Source of the DNA: Acidobacteriota bacterium | Lineage (GTDB): Bacteria > Acidobacteriota > Terriglobia > Terriglobales > Acidobacteriaceae | NCBI GenBank assembly: GCA_013290025.1 | Contig: JABCYV010000011.1 | Location: forward strand, 1-44,384 | Length of the DNA stretch: 44,384 nt | Direction: 5' to 3' | Shown: in pieces, positions 1 to 10,065 of the stretch | Position numbering within the stretch: position 1 is the first letter of the stretch | Layout of the letters: every line of letters begins with the position of its first letter | Made by a program: the position numbers and the translations under genes | The notes under the pieces: model-generated | Database searches by the model: none | The model's input: only the letters and a program-made list of their open reading frames with translations | Told to the model about the DNA's origin: nothing

Positions 1-819
1 ATGCAACCCGCCGAGCTGGTCATCATCGGTGGCGCCGCCATCGGAACCGTGCTGGTCGCAAATCCGTTGCACATCCTAAAGGAGATTGTCGGCGGGATTC
101 TAGGTGTGATTGGAGGATCAAAATTCACTAAGCAACTCTATCTCGATTCCCTGAAAACCATGTATGAACTTTTCAACAAGGCGCGACGGGAAGGCTTGGT
201 CGCGCTGGAGAACGACATTGAGGATCCCGCCAAAAGTCCGATCCTCTCCAAAAATCCGGCCTTTCTCAAGAATCACCACGTAAGAGATTTTTTCTGTGAC
301 ACCATGCGGATGGCGATTAGCGGGATGGAGCCTTTCGACCTCGATCAGCTTATGGAACTCGACATGGAAGTCCATCACCATGAAGCGGGTCAACCCATCG
401 CCGCGTTGAGCAGCATGGCCGATTCTCTCCCCGGCCTGGGTATAGTAGCGGCAGTGCTCGGGGTAGTCATCACTATGGGAGCACTGGGTGGACCACCAGA
501 AGAAATCGGCCATAAAGTGGCGGCCGCATTGGTGGGAACATTTCTCGGCATCTTGCTGTGTTATGGATTGGTGGGTCCACTAGCCGCCAACATGATGAAG
601 ACCGCCGAAGACGAGCGCGCCTATCTGCACGTTCTCCGGGTGTTGATGTATACCTTTCTGAAAGGAACCGCCCCCATCATGGCGGCGGAGGTAGCGCGTC
701 GTGCGATTCCAGGGCACGTCCGCCCCTCCTTCAAAGAAGTTGAGCAGACTTGCCGTGGCGGGGGCGCGACTGACGCTGCCGCCCCCGCCGCTACCGAAGC
801 TGAAGCAGCCCCCGCATAG
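1..819 (+). CDS. motA: Flagellar motor stator protein MotA (5' end missing)
   Basis: MotA is the inner-membrane proton-channel subunit of the flagellar stator, working with MotB. The reading frame is open from base 1. The first residues, QPAELVIIGGAAIG, match the segment that normally follows about 30 residues of MotA including its first membrane helix, so the ATG at base 1 is an internal Met and the true start lies upstream. The remaining 272 residues show hydrophobic segments near 146-168 and 175-200, then the cytoplasmic tail with EDERAYLHVLRVL. The last 20 or so residues are an Ala/Pro/Glu-rich tail. motB follows 17 bp downstream, so the two are cotranscribed. Identification is secure; only the start is lost to the window edge. 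Confidence 0.95.
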   Translation: MQPAELVIIGGAAIGTVLVANPLHILKEIVGGILGVIGGSKFTKQLYLDSLKTMYELFNKARREGLVALENDIEDPAKSPILSKNPAFLKNHHVRDFFCDTMRMAISGMEPFDLDQLMELDMEVHHHEAGQPIAALSSMADSLPGLGIVAAVLGVVITMGALGGPPEEIGHKVAAALVGTFLGILLCYGLVGPLAANMMKTAEDERAYLHVLRVLMYTFLKGTAPIMAAEVARRAIPGHVRPSFKEVEQTCRGGGATDAAAPAATEAEAAPA

Positions 820-836
820 GACCGGAAGCAAATTGC

Positions 837-1637
837 ATGGAAAACAGCGCTCGCCCTATCATCATCGTCAAAAAGAAAAACGGACATACTGGACACCACG
901 GAGGAGCGTGGAAAGTAGCTTATGCTGATTTTGTCACCGCCATGATGGCACTATTTATCGTCCTCTGGCTGCTCAATACCAGCAAACCCGTACGCGAGGC
1001 TGTGGGCGGCTACTTCAAGGACCCTTCGGCCACGGCCAAGAAAGTCGGAACCAATCAGAGCGGCTCAGGAGAAAACTTCTCCCTATCTAAAGACAACATG
1101 CCGAAGCTCAAGGAGGAACTGCAGAAGTCGATCCGCCAGATGAACGACTTTGACAAATTCAAGAACCAGATTGAGATGACTGTGACTTCTGAGGGATTGC
1201 GCATCGAACTGCTGGAATCCGCTTCCGGTACCTTCTTCGACAGCGGGAGTCATTCCCCGAACCGCGACGGCACGGAGTTACTGAGCATGCTCTCCCAAGA
1301 ACTGAGCAAGCTTCCAAACAAGATATCTATCGAAGGTCACACGGACTCCAAACCGTACTCTGGTACCCGCGACTATGGAAACTGGGAGCTCTCAACGGAT
1401 CGAGCCAACGCTGCCCGCCGCCTAATGCAGCAGAGCGGGCTCAGGCAGGACCAAGTATCGCAAGTCAGGGGCTTTTCTGATCAGAAGCTGCGTAAACCGA
1501 GCGATCCTCTCGACCCTTCCAACCGTCGAATCACCCTCATTGTGCAATACGTCGTGAAGAGCGACGAAGAACACGATAGCCCCGCACGGACCGCAGCAGA
1601 CGAGAAATCCGTGGGGAGCGGAACCGCGGAACACTAA
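837..1637 (+). CDS. motB: Flagellar motor protein MotB
   Basis: MotB anchors the stator to peptidoglycan and carries the proton-binding aspartate. The 266-residue protein has a short basic N-terminus, the [18 protein letters not shown] transmembrane segment with the conserved proton-carrying Asp at D31, and a C-terminal OmpA-like peptidoglycan-binding domain (roughly 120-240) with [10 protein letters not shown] and the [14 protein letters not shown] motif. A GGAAG at 824-828 lies 8 bases before the ATG. It follows motA closely and no other flagellar gene comes after it. The C-terminal 25 residues are polar and low in complexity. Confidence 0.96.
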   Translation: MENSARPIIIVKKKNGHTGHHGGAWKVAYADFVTAMMALFIVLWLLNTSKPVREAVGGYFKDPSATAKKVGTNQSGSGENFSLSKDNMPKLKEELQKSIRQMNDFDKFKNQIEMTVTSEGLRIELLESASGTFFDSGSHSPNRDGTELLSMLSQELSKLPNKISIEGHTDSKPYSGTRDYGNWELSTDRANAARRLMQQSGLRQDQVSQVRGFSDQKLRKPSDPLDPSNRRITLIVQYVVKSDEEHDSPARTAADEKSVGSGTAEH

Positions 1638-1716
1638 TTCATCGTCCCTTCTCGAAAGATCCGTCATCGATATAGACGAGCCGCAAAATAGTTTTCGGGA
1701 GTGTTCTAATAAGGTC

Positions 1717-4404
1717 ATGACACAGGAAGAAATTCGGCTGGCCGAGTCGCGTGCGCGTAGAAAGCACTGGAAACGCTGGGGCCCATATCTAAGTGAGCGC
1801 GCTTGGGGCACGGTGCGCGAAGACTACAGCCCTGACGGCAGCGCCTGGGAATATTTACCGCACGACCACGCCCGTTCGCGAGCGTACCGCTGGAACGAGG
1901 ACGGGCTCGCGGGAATTTGTGATCGCCGTCAAATGATCTGCTTTGCCCTGGCTTTGTGGAATGAGCGCGATGCTATCTTGAAGGAGCGCATTTTCGGCGT
2001 GACTGGCAACCAAGGTAATCATGGCGAGGACGTAAAGGAGTATTACTTTTACCTGGACAGCACTCCCACTCACTCCTACATGAAGTATCTCTACAAGTAT
2101 CCTCAAGCGGAGTTCCCTTACGACCAACTGGTGGAAGAAAATCGCCGTCGCGATAAACGCCAGCCTGAGTTCGAACTGTTCGATACCGGTGTGTTCAGCC
2201 ACGGCCGTTACTTCGATGTGGTTGTGGAATACGCCAAGGGCGACACTGAGGACATTCTGATCAAGATGACGGTTACGAACCGTGGCCCAGAGCCCGCCAA
2301 TCTTCGCGTGCTACCCACGGTGTGGCTCCGCAACACTTGGTCTTGGGGACGCCAAGATTACCGACCCGAACTGCGCCAGGCGCGCCTTGCACCCAACCCG
2401 ATGATCGAACTGAATGTTGATCAGCCCGGTACCCGCTGGCTCCATTGCGAAGGTTCTCCGGAGTTGCTGTTCACGGAAAATGAAACCAACTTTCGCCGCA
2501 TCTTTGGAGTGGAGAATCACACTCTCTACGTGAAGGATGGCATCAACGACTACATCGTGCATGGCGCTAACGATGCGGTCAATCCTCGGCACTTCGGCAC
2601 CAAGGCCGCGGCCCATTACAAGCTCGACCTGGAAGCAGGAGAATCGGTAGTCCTCCGCATGCGCCTGGCGGACTCCGATTTCAAAAACAAGAATGCATTC
2701 GCCGATTTCGACGCAATTTTTTCACTCCGTTATCGGGAAGCCGATGAGTATTACGCGACCGTTATTCCGCAGCATCTCTCACCGGACGCACAAAACGTGA
2801 TGCGCCAAGGTTTTGCCGGTATGCTCTGGTCCAAGCAGTTCTACTACTACGTCATCAAGGATTGGTTGGAAGGCGACCCGGGTAACCCGGTCCCACCTCA
2901 GGAGCGTCTCACGGGCCGCAATTGCGACTGGACCCATCTTTATAACGCAGACGTAATTTCGATGCCCGATAAGTGGGAGTATCCCTGGTACGCGGCGTGG
3001 GACCTGGCATTCCACTGCATTCCGCTCGCACTCCTGGATTCCGACTTCGCTAAAGAACAACTGACGCTCATGCTCCGCGAGTGGTACATGCATCCCAATG
3101 GGCAGATTCCTGCTTACGAGTGGGCGTTGAGCGATGTCAATCCTCCGGTGCATGCCTGGGCTGCCTGGCGCGTCTACAAGATCGACAAGAAGCGTAAAGG
3201 CAAAGGCGATCGCGCCTTTCTCGAACGCGTCTTCCACAAGCTGATGCTGAACTTTACCTGGTGGGTAAACCGCAAGGATGCGGACGGCAAGAACATCTTC
3301 CAGGGCGGTTTCCTGGGTCTGGACAATATCGGGGTCTTCGATCGCAGCAAACCTTTGCCCACGGGCGGCTACATCGAACAGTCTGACGGAACTAGTTGGA
3401 TGGCGATGTACACACTGAATTTATTGGCCATCGCCCTCGAGTTGGCCAAAGACGATCCCGCCTACGAAGACGTGGCCAGCAAGTTCTGGGAGCACTTCAT
3501 CTATATCGCTCATGCGATGAGCCATCGCGGCCAAGATGGCGTGGGATTGTGGAACGAAGAGGATGGCTTCTTCTACGACGTGCTGCGGCTGCCCGACGGC
3601 GCCAAGTTCCCCATGAAGATCCGCTCCATGGTGGGATTGATTCCGCTGTTCGCGGTGGAAACCCTGGAGCCGGAAGTGCTCGAGCGCTTGCCGGATTTCA
3701 AGCGGCGGCTGGAGTGGTTCATCGAAAACCGTTCTGACCTCACGGACAATGTGGCTTGTATGAACGAACCCGGACGCGGCGAACGCCGGTTACTCTCGAT
3801 TGCCAACGCGGACCAGCTCCGTCGCATCCTCAAGTTCATGCTCGACGAACACGAATTTCTCTCGCCCTACGGCATCCGTGCTTTGTCCCAGTTTCACCGC
3901 GACCATCCATATAAGCTCGAGGTCAACGGAATGGAGCACCGCGTGGATTACGAGCCCGGCGAATCCGCAACCGGATTGTTTGGAGGGAACTCCAATTGGC
4001 GAGGGCCGATCTGGTTCCCGGTAAACTATTTGCTAGTCGAATCGCTGCAAAAGTTCTACCACTATCTTGGGGACAATTTCACCGTCGAGTTTCCAACCGG
4101 CTCCGGCAAGATGCTGACCTTGTGGGAGGTCGCGGGCGAATTGTCGCGGCGTATGACCAGCATTTTTGTTCGGGATGAGAACGGTCGCCGGCCGTCGTTG
4201 GGAAATCTAGAGAAGTTCCAGACCGATCCCCATTGGCGCGACCTGTTGCTGTTCCACGAATACTTCCACGGGGATTCCGGTGCCGGCATCGGAGCCAACC
4301 ATCAGACCGGATGGACCGGAATCGTCACCAAGCTGATGCAGCAAAGTGGTGAATCACCCCGCCGGAAGAGGCCGATGCATGCTATGGCGATCCCCGCGGA
4401 CTAA
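1717..4404 (+). CDS. GH63-family / MGH1-like glucosidase
   Basis: An 895-residue cytosolic protein with no signal peptide, matching the large bacterial glucosidase group with a C-terminal GH63 (alpha/alpha)6-barrel. The N-terminal half (about 1-330) is a beta-rich domain with [20 protein letters not shown] and [13 protein letters not shown]. The catalytic barrel has [12 protein letters not shown], where D429 is the likely general acid, [27 protein letters not shown] and, near the C-terminus, [17 protein letters not shown]. The substrate is not readable from sequence; alpha-linked glucosides or glucosylglycerate-type solutes are possibilities from family knowledge. It stands alone after motB on the same strand, 79 bp downstream, with only a modest ribosome site (GGGAG near 1697-1701). 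Confidence 0.85.
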   Translation: MTQEEIRLAESRARRKHWKRWGPYLSERAWGTVREDYSPDGSAWEYLPHDHARSRAYRWNEDGLAGICDRRQMICFALALWNERDAILKERIFGVTGNQGNHGEDVKEYYFYLDSTPTHSYMKYLYKYPQAEFPYDQLVEENRRRDKRQPEFELFDTGVFSHGRYFDVVVEYAKGDTEDILIKMTVTNRGPEPANLRVLPTVWLRNTWSWGRQDYRPELRQARLAPNPMIELNVDQPGTRWLHCEGSPELLFTENETNFRRIFGVENHTLYVKDGINDYIVHGANDAVNPRHFGTKAAAHYKLDLEAGESVVLRMRLADSDFKNKNAFADFDAIFSLRYREADEYYATVIPQHLSPDAQNVMRQGFAGMLWSKQFYYYVIKDWLEGDPGNPVPPQERLTGRNCDWTHLYNADVISMPDKWEYPWYAAWDLAFHCIPLALLDSDFAKEQLTLMLREWYMHPNGQIPAYEWALSDVNPPVHAWAAWRVYKIDKKRKGKGDRAFLERVFHKLMLNFTWWVNRKDADGKNIFQGGFLGLDNIGVFDRSKPLPTGGYIEQSDGTSWMAMYTLNLLAIALELAKDDPAYEDVASKFWEHFIYIAHAMSHRGQDGVGLWNEEDGFFYDVLRLPDGAKFPMKIRSMVGLIPLFAVETLEPEVLERLPDFKRRLEWFIENRSDLTDNVACMNEPGRGERRLLSIANADQLRRILKFMLDEHEFLSPYGIRALSQFHRDHPYKLEVNGMEHRVDYEPGESATGLFGGNSNWRGPIWFPVNYLLVESLQKFYHYLGDNFTVEFPTGSGKMLTLWEVAGELSRRMTSIFVRDENGRRPSLGNLEKFQTDPHWRDLLLFHEYFHGDSGAGIGANHQTGWTGIVTKLMQQSGESPRRKRPMHAMAIPAD

Positions 4405-4419
4405 GTTCAGCAGCGTGCT

Positions 4420-5109
4420 TCAAATCTCGTCCCCGTACACCGGAATCACCGCTCCGTTGACGTCTTTGCCGGCATCACGCGCCAGCCAAATAATCAGACT
4501 CGCAATCGTCGCTGGCTGAACCCACTTGGAGAAATCCGCCTTGGGCATGAACCGGCGATTGGCCGGCGTGTCCATCGTACCTGGCAAGATCACGTTGGCC
4601 GTGATTCCAACATCTTTATTCTCCACGGCCACTGTGCGTATCAGGGACACCATGGCAGCCTTGGATGCGCTGTAGGCCCCGACGCCCGCGCCGGGTTCCA
4701 GCGCCGCCCGACTGCCTGTCGCGATAATGCGTCCATTGCCGGCCTTCCTCATGACTGGAAGCACGGCACGCAAAACATAGAATGTGCTATTCAGATTAAC
4801 GTCAAACATTCGCTGAAACGTCGTGTCATCGGTTTCCGCAATGGACGTTCCGCCCGAGAAAGCACCGACGGTGTGGGCCAGAATATCCAGTCTGCCGAAA
4901 CGCGCGACGATGCTGTCCACTACACTCTTTGCCCCGCCTGTCGTTGACATCTCCCCGGGCAGGGCCGTAAAGGACGGATTGTTAAAGTCCGATTGCTGGA
5001 TCTTTCGAGACACTCCAACGACGGTTGCGCCGGCATCGAGCAGTGCCCGTGTAACGAAACTTCCCAGCCCGCCATTAGCTCCGGTCACGAGCGCGATTTT
5101 GTTTTTCAT
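4420..5109 (-). CDS. SDR family NAD(P)-dependent oxidoreductase
   Basis: A 229-residue short-chain dehydrogenase. It has the TGANGGLG dinucleotide-binding motif (residues 9-16) and the catalytic Ser133, Tyr146 and Lys150 (YSASK). The usual NNAG motif is replaced by AHTVGAFSGG. I chose the ATG at 5109 because GGAG lies 8 bases before it; the ATG at 5133 has no ribosome site and would add eight residues not typical of the family. It faces the glucosidase tail to tail, with stops 16 bp apart. The substrate is unknown; it resembles the YwfD/SDR7-type group rather than FabG. Confidence 0.85.
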   Translation of the reverse strand: MKNKIALVTGANGGLGSFVTRALLDAGATVVGVSRKIQQSDFNNPSFTALPGEMSTTGGAKSVVDSIVARFGRLDILAHTVGAFSGGTSIAETDDTTFQRMFDVNLNSTFYVLRAVLPVMRKAGNGRIIATGSRAALEPGAGVGAYSASKAAMVSLIRTVAVENKDVGITANVILPGTMDTPANRRFMPKADFSKWVQPATIASLIIWLARDAGKDVNGAVIPVYGDEI

Positions 5110-5233
5110 CCCATGTGCTCCGATCTGCGCCATAGCGCCGTCAGATTCTGACGCTGATAAAAGGTTACGACGATTGGCAGGGAATGGCGAACCGTAGGGA
5201 CGGGCCAGATTCGCCAGACTGGCGCCGAATTCC

Positions 5234-6097
5234 TCATTTCGGAGCTTCTGACGCAGCCGGCGCGTCGTGCATACTCAAGATGTACCAGCGATCGCCGGAC
5301 TTGCGGCAGATCATCATTCCACGTCCGGCCTCGTGCACTGCTTCCGATTCGACCGAGAAATCGTACAGCGCCCACACCACGTTGCCCACCGCCCGCTGAT
5401 CGCTCATTTTCATCTCCAGGTGCGCACGCGGAGCTCCCTGAAAATACCGCTCACGAAGATACTGCCCAACTTGTTCGCGTCCTCGGTACTCAGCCGTCGG
5501 CACAGTCATTACGAAGTCCCGGTCGAAGCACTGCTCCAACGTGTCGGTCTCCGCGTTGTTGAAAGCCTTCCAGCAACCCTGCATGGCCGACTCCATGTCT
5601 GAAATAACCGACGCTTCCGGAAACGCATGCCGCGGCTCCATGCGCGCCACGCTTCGTTGCAGGTCGATCGTTACTCCCAATTTCTCCAGCAGGTCCACAC
5701 CGAGGATTCCATCAATTTGTCCGCGGCATGCGTGCGCAATCGGGGTCAGATCCACCGCTTCGAGCGTGAGATCGTAGACCGTGTGATTGCCCAGCGAAAG
5801 CTCCCGTACGAATACCTCCCGCGCGTTCGTTACCGCGGTGCCAGTCCACGAAGTGATCTGTACTTTCTTGGACTGCCCCGACGAAATCGATTTGATGTTG
5901 AGCATCGAAGTCGCCGCCGTATCCACCAGGAATCGCGCTTCGGCCCCGCCGATCTTGAGTTTCACAATTGGAAGGCGGTCGCAGCGCTCCAGAGGAATTT
6001 CTATGGAAGGATGCGTCTGGGCGCAGACAGACGGCGCGATCGATATCAGAGTAAGCCACAGAAGAATCGACCCCGCTCGCGCCAACCTCTGTCGCAT
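5234..6097 (-). CDS. Secreted retropepsin-like protein with C-terminal NTF2-like domain
   Basis: A 287-residue protein in three parts. Residues 1-26 form a signal peptide ending SVCAQ. About 30-155 is a clan-AA aspartyl-protease-like domain, with FLVDTAATSMLN around D59 and the matching IDGILGVDLLEKLGV segment. About 165-285 is an NTF2/SnoaL-like (DUF4440-type) fold. The expected Asp-Thr-Gly is Asp-Thr-Ala here, so catalysis is uncertain and a binding role is possible. The ATG directly follows the TAA of the upstream TetR gene (TAAATG), with AGGAAATAA as ribosome site, so the two form an operon. The domain pairing is unusual; the calls are by pattern only. Confidence 0.7.
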   Translation of the reverse strand: MRQRLARAGSILLWLTLISIAPSVCAQTHPSIEIPLERCDRLPIVKLKIGGAEARFLVDTAATSMLNIKSISSGQSKKVQITSWTGTAVTNAREVFVRELSLGNHTVYDLTLEAVDLTPIAHACRGQIDGILGVDLLEKLGVTIDLQRSVARMEPRHAFPEASVISDMESAMQGCWKAFNNAETDTLEQCFDRDFVMTVPTAEYRGREQVGQYLRERYFQGAPRAHLEMKMSDQRAVGNVVWALYDFSVESEAVHEAGRGMMICRKSGDRWYILSMHDAPAASEAPK

Positions 6098-6736
6098 TTA
6101 TTTCCTCGCAGGCGTCGCGCCGGCGATTTCTCGGATGCGGTCGAAGATCGCGCGTCCTGCCAAGCGGAACGCCGTCTGGTCCCGGAACAGCCGCGCCCTC
6201 CAATTTCCGCCCATTGCCAGCGCGTGAATTTCGAATGCCACTTGACGTGCGCCAATATCTCTGCGGATTTCGCCGCTGGACTGGCCCTCCCGCACCGCGT
6301 CTTCGAGCAAGAGCAGCCAGTGGTTCATACAGTGCACGATCCGGTCGCGTACCTTTCCGGGCCGGTCGTCGAACTCCAACGACGCGGCGGAAAAAAAACA
6401 GCCCCCCGGAAACACCCTTCGTTCTGCATACAGACCCCAGCGTTCACAAAGCATTTCGAGCCGTTTGAGCCCGTGCGTGCCGTTGGCCGGACGAATCACT
6501 TCCTCGACAAAGATCCGGCTCGCCTCGTCCACCACCGCGCACTGTAATTCTTCCTTCGACCCAAAGTGAGCAAAGAGCCCGCTCTTGCTGATCTTCAGCA
6601 GGGCGGCGAGCTTCCCGATCGTCAGCCCTTCGAGGCCTTCCACCGACGCAATATTCACAGCCCTCCGCAAGATGGCATCGCGCGTTTTTTGCCCGCGCGG
6701 CCGCCCGTTTTTCGAAATGGTGCGAGACTCGGTCAA
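6098..6736 (-). CDS. TetR/AcrR family transcriptional regulator (TTG start)
   Basis: A 212-residue one-component repressor. The N-terminal helix-turn-helix spans about residues 15-62 (GRPRGQKTRDAILRRA, then LTIGKLAALLKISKSGLFAHFGSKEEL), followed by a helical ligand domain. I start it at TTG 6736 because GGACGAG lies 5 bases upstream and a promoter fits just before it. The longer frame to 6826 would add an unlikely hydrophobic N-terminus and would read through the promoter. The downstream partner is the retropepsin-like gene, its probable target. The effector is unknown. Confidence 0.85.
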   Translation of the reverse strand: MTESRTISKNGRPRGQKTRDAILRRAVNIASVEGLEGLTIGKLAALLKISKSGLFAHFGSKEELQCAVVDEASRIFVEEVIRPANGTHGLKRLEMLCERWGLYAERRVFPGGCFFSAASLEFDDRPGKVRDRIVHCMNHWLLLLEDAVREGQSSGEIRRDIGARQVAFEIHALAMGGNWRARLFRDQTAFRLAGRAIFDRIREIAGATPARK

Positions 6737-6750
6737 TTGAACTCGTCCAC

Positions 6751-6780
6751 ATAATAGCACGATCGTTCGTTCTATGACAA
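6751..6780 (-). promoter_or_regulatory. Promoter with TetR-type operator in the spacer
   Basis: Read on the minus strand, TTGTCA (6775-6780) and TATTAT (6751-6756) are spaced by 18 bp, a good sigma70-like pair. The spacer holds the palindrome ACGATCGT (6759-6766), part of a wider imperfect one (GCACGATCGTTC). The predicted start of transcription is a few bases before the ribosome site of the TetR gene at 6736. This arrangement suits autorepression by that TetR protein. Confidence 0.55.
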
Positions 6781-6905
6781 GGATAAAGAAATAACTAAAG
6801 ACAAAGAAATCCCTTTTCCAGCGCATCGTCCGCGCGAACCGCTCCAGGAATTGAAAGCGAAAATAGGGCGCCGGCTAGTATGCTCTTCGCCGATTCGAGC
6901 TTAAG

Positions 6906-8105
6906 CTAGCCTTCCTTCTCGAGTTCCAGCTTGGCAATTGCCTCGCTGTGCACCTCATCTGGGCCATCGGCCAATCGCAGTGCGCGTACACCAGCCCACG
7001 CGGCAGCCAGAAATGTGTCTTGCGAAACACCCGCGCCTCCATGCGCCTGGATGGCCCGATCCAGCACTCGGAGCGCAACATTGGGCGCCACGACCTTGAT
7101 GGCCGCAATCTCGGCCCGGGCCGCCTTGTTTCCAGTCGTATCCATCATGTAGGCAGCCTTCAGCGTCAGCAGGCGGGCTTGTTCGATCTCCATGCGAGAG
7201 TTCGCAATGTCGGCCCGTATCGTTCCCTGCTCGGCAAGAGGCTTACCGAAAGCGATCCGCGATTTCACACGTTTGCACATGGCTTCAAGCGCTCGCTCGG
7301 CAACTCCGATGCAACGCATGCAGTGATGAATGCGGCCCGGGCCCAGCCTGCCTTGAGCGATCTCAAAGCCCCGTCCTTCGCCAAGCAAGATGTTCGAGAC
7401 CGGTACGCGAACATCGTCAAATGTGATCTCGCCATGCCCATGCGGGGCATGGTCGTAGCCGAACACGGTCAGCCGTCTTTGGATCTTCACTCCTGGGGAG
7501 TCCATCGGGACCAGGATCATCGATTGTTGTTGGTGCCGCGGAGCCGTGGGATTTGTTTTTCCCAAGAAAATCGCTACCTTGCAACGGGGGTCACCGGCCC
7601 CAGACGACCACCACTTTCTGCCGTTGATGACGTATTCGCCGCCGTGACGGACGATGCTGGCCTCGATATTGGTTGCGTCCGAGGAGGCAACAGCGGGCTC
7701 GGTCATCGCGAAGCAAGAGCGAATCTCACCCGCGAGCAGCGGCTTCAGCCACCGTTCCTTCTGTTCCGGGGAGCCATATCGGGCCAGAACTTCCATGTTG
7801 CCCGTATCCGGCGCGGAGCAATTAAAAACTTCGGGCGCCATGGCACTGCGGCCCATAATTTCGCAAAGCGGCGCATACTCGAGATTCGTCAGTCCCTCGC
7901 CTTGTTCAGCGTCGCGCAAAAACAGATTCCACAGGCGAGCAGATTGAGCCTTCGGCTTAAGTTCTTCAATTACGCGGGTCGGGGACCATCGGGCGCGTGC
8001 GACTTCGTCGGCGAAACGCTGTTCATTGGGATAGATGTGCTCATCCATGAATGCCAACAAACGCTGTTGTAGGGCTTTCACTTTGTCGCTGAATTCGAAG
8101 TCCAT
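6906..8105 (-). CDS. ACAD10/11-type acyl-CoA dehydrogenase
   Basis: A 399-residue FAD-dependent acyl-CoA dehydrogenase. Segments such as [55 protein letters not shown] and GGAGVSQD closely resemble the dehydrogenase half of human ACAD11. In that family the enzyme acts with an APH-type kinase to turn 4-hydroxyacyl-CoA into enoyl-CoA through a 4-phospho intermediate; applying that here is inference, supported by the matching kinase gene at 9001. The start is the ATG at 8105 with GGAAGAGG 9 bases upstream, rather than 8150. It lies 34 bp after the TetR gene on the same strand, so the two are likely cotranscribed. Confidence 0.92.
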   Translation of the reverse strand: MDFEFSDKVKALQQRLLAFMDEHIYPNEQRFADEVARARWSPTRVIEELKPKAQSARLWNLFLRDAEQGEGLTNLEYAPLCEIMGRSAMAPEVFNCSAPDTGNMEVLARYGSPEQKERWLKPLLAGEIRSCFAMTEPAVASSDATNIEASIVRHGGEYVINGRKWWSSGAGDPRCKVAIFLGKTNPTAPRHQQQSMILVPMDSPGVKIQRRLTVFGYDHAPHGHGEITFDDVRVPVSNILLGEGRGFEIAQGRLGPGRIHHCMRCIGVAERALEAMCKRVKSRIAFGKPLAEQGTIRADIANSRMEIEQARLLTLKAAYMMDTTGNKAARAEIAAIKVVAPNVALRVLDRAIQAHGGAGVSQDTFLAAAWAGVRALRLADGPDEVHSEAIAKLELEKEG

Positions 8106-8139
8106 TGGGATTGCCTCTTCCGACAGGTGAGGATCACGG

Positions 8140-8904
8140 TTACACAACAAGATGGCTATGTCGGTCGGATTTCTTGGCTAGCGTCCTGCCCGGGACCCGA
8201 ACTCGCACGTCACGTCCAGTAGCCTGGATTCTGAATTTATCGTTGGCGCGTTTCGAAAGAGTTGTCCAGGCGCCCGCCGCCGTAAGTCCCACCTTATTCC
8301 GGCGTCGGTTTTGCGGTTTCAGCAATCCGGCTACGAGGAAATCGGCAAACGAACGGCTGATCTGATCAGAATCGGCTGGTCCCGATGGATCCACCCATGT
8401 CGGCGTCCAGTTCACCGCGCCGAGGATCGCAAACGTGATTAGTTTAGGATCGCCGGCCTGGAAAACACCGCGGTCCATGCCCCGCTTAATAATGCGACGA
8501 ATGCCCTGCTCGAATTCGTCGCGCTTGGCGCATATCTTGCCGTATTGCGACGCCGACAGCGCGGTCGAATTTCCCGCCAGCATAGTTCCGGCGTGGAGCG
8601 GAAGCTCGTCTATCATCAGGCGAACGAACGACATCAGCAAAGCATGCAGCTCATCTACGGGAGAGGAGTAGTTCTCCTCCACGTTGTGGAGTAATTCGAG
8701 AAGACAATCCATCACGTAGTCGTGACAGAAGTAAAGAACCTGCCGCTTATTTTTGAAATAGTAGTAGAAATTGCTCTTGGTCATCTTGGAAGCGCGGGCG
8801 ATCGCGGTAAGACTCGAGCCGTGGTAGCCATGCCGGCGAAACTGGATCGCCGCGCATTTCAAAATCTCGAGCTTCTTCTTGGTGAATTTGTCGGCCAGAT
8901 ACAT
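8140..8904 (-). CDS. TetR family regulator, probable repressor of the acyl-CoA genes
   Basis: About 254 residues from the ATG at 8904 ([13 protein letters not shown]). The helix-turn-helix spans roughly residues 10-58, with [29 protein letters not shown], written here only as its landmarks HGYHGSSL and NFYYYFKNK. The C-terminal domain is of the fatty-acid-repressor type, and a basic tail of about 50 residues (RRRNK to HSHLVV) is longer than usual. The ribosome site is weak (AAAGAAAA). An upstream ATG at 8973 is in frame but would cover the divergent promoter. It is divergent from the kinase gene at 9001, and a GACCGNNCGG palindrome lies between them, so it is the best candidate to bind that motif. 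Confidence 0.85.
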   Translation of the reverse strand: MYLADKFTKKKLEILKCAAIQFRRHGYHGSSLTAIARASKMTKSNFYYYFKNKRQVLYFCHDYVMDCLLELLHNVEENYSSPVDELHALLMSFVRLMIDELPLHAGTMLAGNSTALSASQYGKICAKRDEFEQGIRRIIKRGMDRGVFQAGDPKLITFAILGAVNWTPTWVDPSGPADSDQISRSFADFLVAGLLKPQNRRRNKVGLTAAGAWTTLSKRANDKFRIQATGRDVRVRVPGRTLAKKSDRHSHLVV

Positions 8905-8982
8905 AGTTTTCTTTAAACTTGCCCCAAAGCACAAAGATAGTCCGGGCCGCGGAACCGAAGAAAAGTTTAGCATGAAAAATTA

Positions 8983-8994
8983 TTCCGACCGGTC
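8983..8994. promoter_or_regulatory. Candidate TetR operator, site 1
   Basis: The sequence TTCCGACCGGTC; its reverse complement is GACCGGTCGGAA, which matches GACCGNNCGG of the other two sites. It sits in the 96-bp divergent region between the TetR gene (8904) and the kinase (9001), ending 6 bases before the kinase ATG. Bound protein would block the start of the kinase transcript. Confidence 0.5.
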
Positions 8995-9000
8995 TACATT

Positions 9001-10065
9001 ATGTCGATCGTGCCCTCTGACACTGCTCCCGTCCGCCTAGGAGAAGAACTGAGCGTTGCTTCGCTCGGCGATTATTTGCAGGGCAAGATCGATGGCGCAG
9101 AGCAAGGAATTACCGTCGAACAATTTCCAGACGGGCATTCCAACCTGACCTACCTGTTGCGGGCTGGTGGAGGCGAGTACGTGCTGCGGCGGGGGCCATT
9201 AGGGCCGGTGGCGGCGAAGGCCCACGACATGGCAAGAGAGTATCGCGTCCTGGAGGCGGTGCATCCGCACTTTCCTCAAGCGCCCGAGGTCTTTCACCTG
9301 TGTGAGGATCCGTTAGTGCTCGGCGCGGCCTTCTTCTTGATGGAGCGTCGACACGGAGTCATACTGCGCGACCGCGTTCCTCTCGAAGTTGCGACGATCC
9401 CGGACTACGCTCGGCAGGTGAGCGAAGCTTTCATCGATTGCTTGGTGAGACTTCATGCCATCGATATTGCCGAAAAGGGATTGACCGCGTTGGGAAAGCC
9501 GGAAGGCTTCGTGGAGCGCCAGGTGCGAGGCTGGACGGAGCGTTGGAATCGGGCAAAGACCAAAGACATGCCTGAGGTGGACAGCGTAATTCAGTGGCTT
9601 GTCGATCACCTACCGATATCGCCAGCTCCGACGCTGGTGCACAACGATTACAAACTGGACAACGTGATGTTGCCACACGGTTCGGCGGATCGCATTGAAG
9701 CTGTTCTTGACTGGGAGATGGCGACGGTGGGCGACCCCCTGGCCGACCTGGGGCTGACTCTTTGCTACTGGTCATGGGTAAATGTGTCGCAGTTACAGAC
9801 GAATGGCATTTCCGCGATCACGTCCCATCCAGGCTGGTACACTCGCGAGCAGTTTATCAAACGTTACGAGGAACGAACCGGGCGTGACCTGACCCACATC
9901 AGATATTACGAAGTATTGGGAATCTTCAAGCTTTCGGTGGTCTTGCAGCAGATCTACTATCGGTTTCATCGTGGGCAAACAAAGGACGCGCGATTCCGGA
10001 ATTTCGGCGACCGCGTTGACGGGCTCGTGACGCTGGCCGCTCGACTGACGGGACAGTCCAGTTGA
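9001..10065 (+). CDS. APH-type phosphotransferase, ACAD10/11 kinase-domain homologue
   Basis: A 354-residue aminoglycoside-phosphotransferase-fold kinase. The catalytic loop is LVHNDYKLDN with H214, D216 and N221, and the metal-binding Asp is D237 in AVLDWEMATVGDPLADLG. N-terminal landmarks VRLGEEL and FPDGHSNLTYLL match the kinase half of ACAD10/ACAD11 and LvaA of the levulinate pathway, which phosphorylate 4-hydroxyacyl-CoA. It is thus more likely a metabolic kinase than an antibiotic-resistance gene. The ATG has no Shine-Dalgarno sequence and is only 6 bases from a putative operator, so the message may be leaderless. The stop overlaps the TTG start of the next gene. Confidence 0.88.
   Translation: MSIVPSDTAPVRLGEELSVASLGDYLQGKIDGAEQGITVEQFPDGHSNLTYLLRAGGGEYVLRRGPLGPVAAKAHDMAREYRVLEAVHPHFPQAPEVFHLCEDPLVLGAAFFLMERRHGVILRDRVPLEVATIPDYARQVSEAFIDCLVRLHAIDIAEKGLTALGKPEGFVERQVRGWTERWNRAKTKDMPEVDSVIQWLVDHLPISPAPTLVHNDYKLDNVMLPHGSADRIEAVLDWEMATVGDPLADLGLTLCYWSWVNVSQLQTNGISAITSHPGWYTREQFIKRYEERTGRDLTHIRYYEVLGIFKLSVVLQQIYYRFHRGQTKDARFRNFGDRVDGLVTLAARLTGQSS

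Noticed and set aside
1-3. ATG at base 1 as the true motA start
   Set aside because: The first residues correspond to an internal part of MotA after the first membrane helix; the gene begins outside the window.
5627-6547. 306-residue plus-strand open frame
   Set aside because: Antisense to the retropepsin-like and TetR genes; Arg/Pro-rich composition typical of a shadow frame, no domain or ribosome site.
6873-6911. GGCTAG...CTAGCC inverted repeat at the end of the dehydrogenase gene
   Set aside because: Only 6-bp arms 27 bases apart and no T-tract; not distinguishable from chance.
6948-8072. 374-residue plus-strand open frame
   Set aside because: Antisense to the clearly conserved ACAD10/11-type dehydrogenase; no recognisable motifs.
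9001-10065. Aminoglycoside resistance gene
   Set aside because: The fold is APH-like, but N-terminal motifs and acyl-CoA neighbours match the ACAD10/11-type metabolic kinase.
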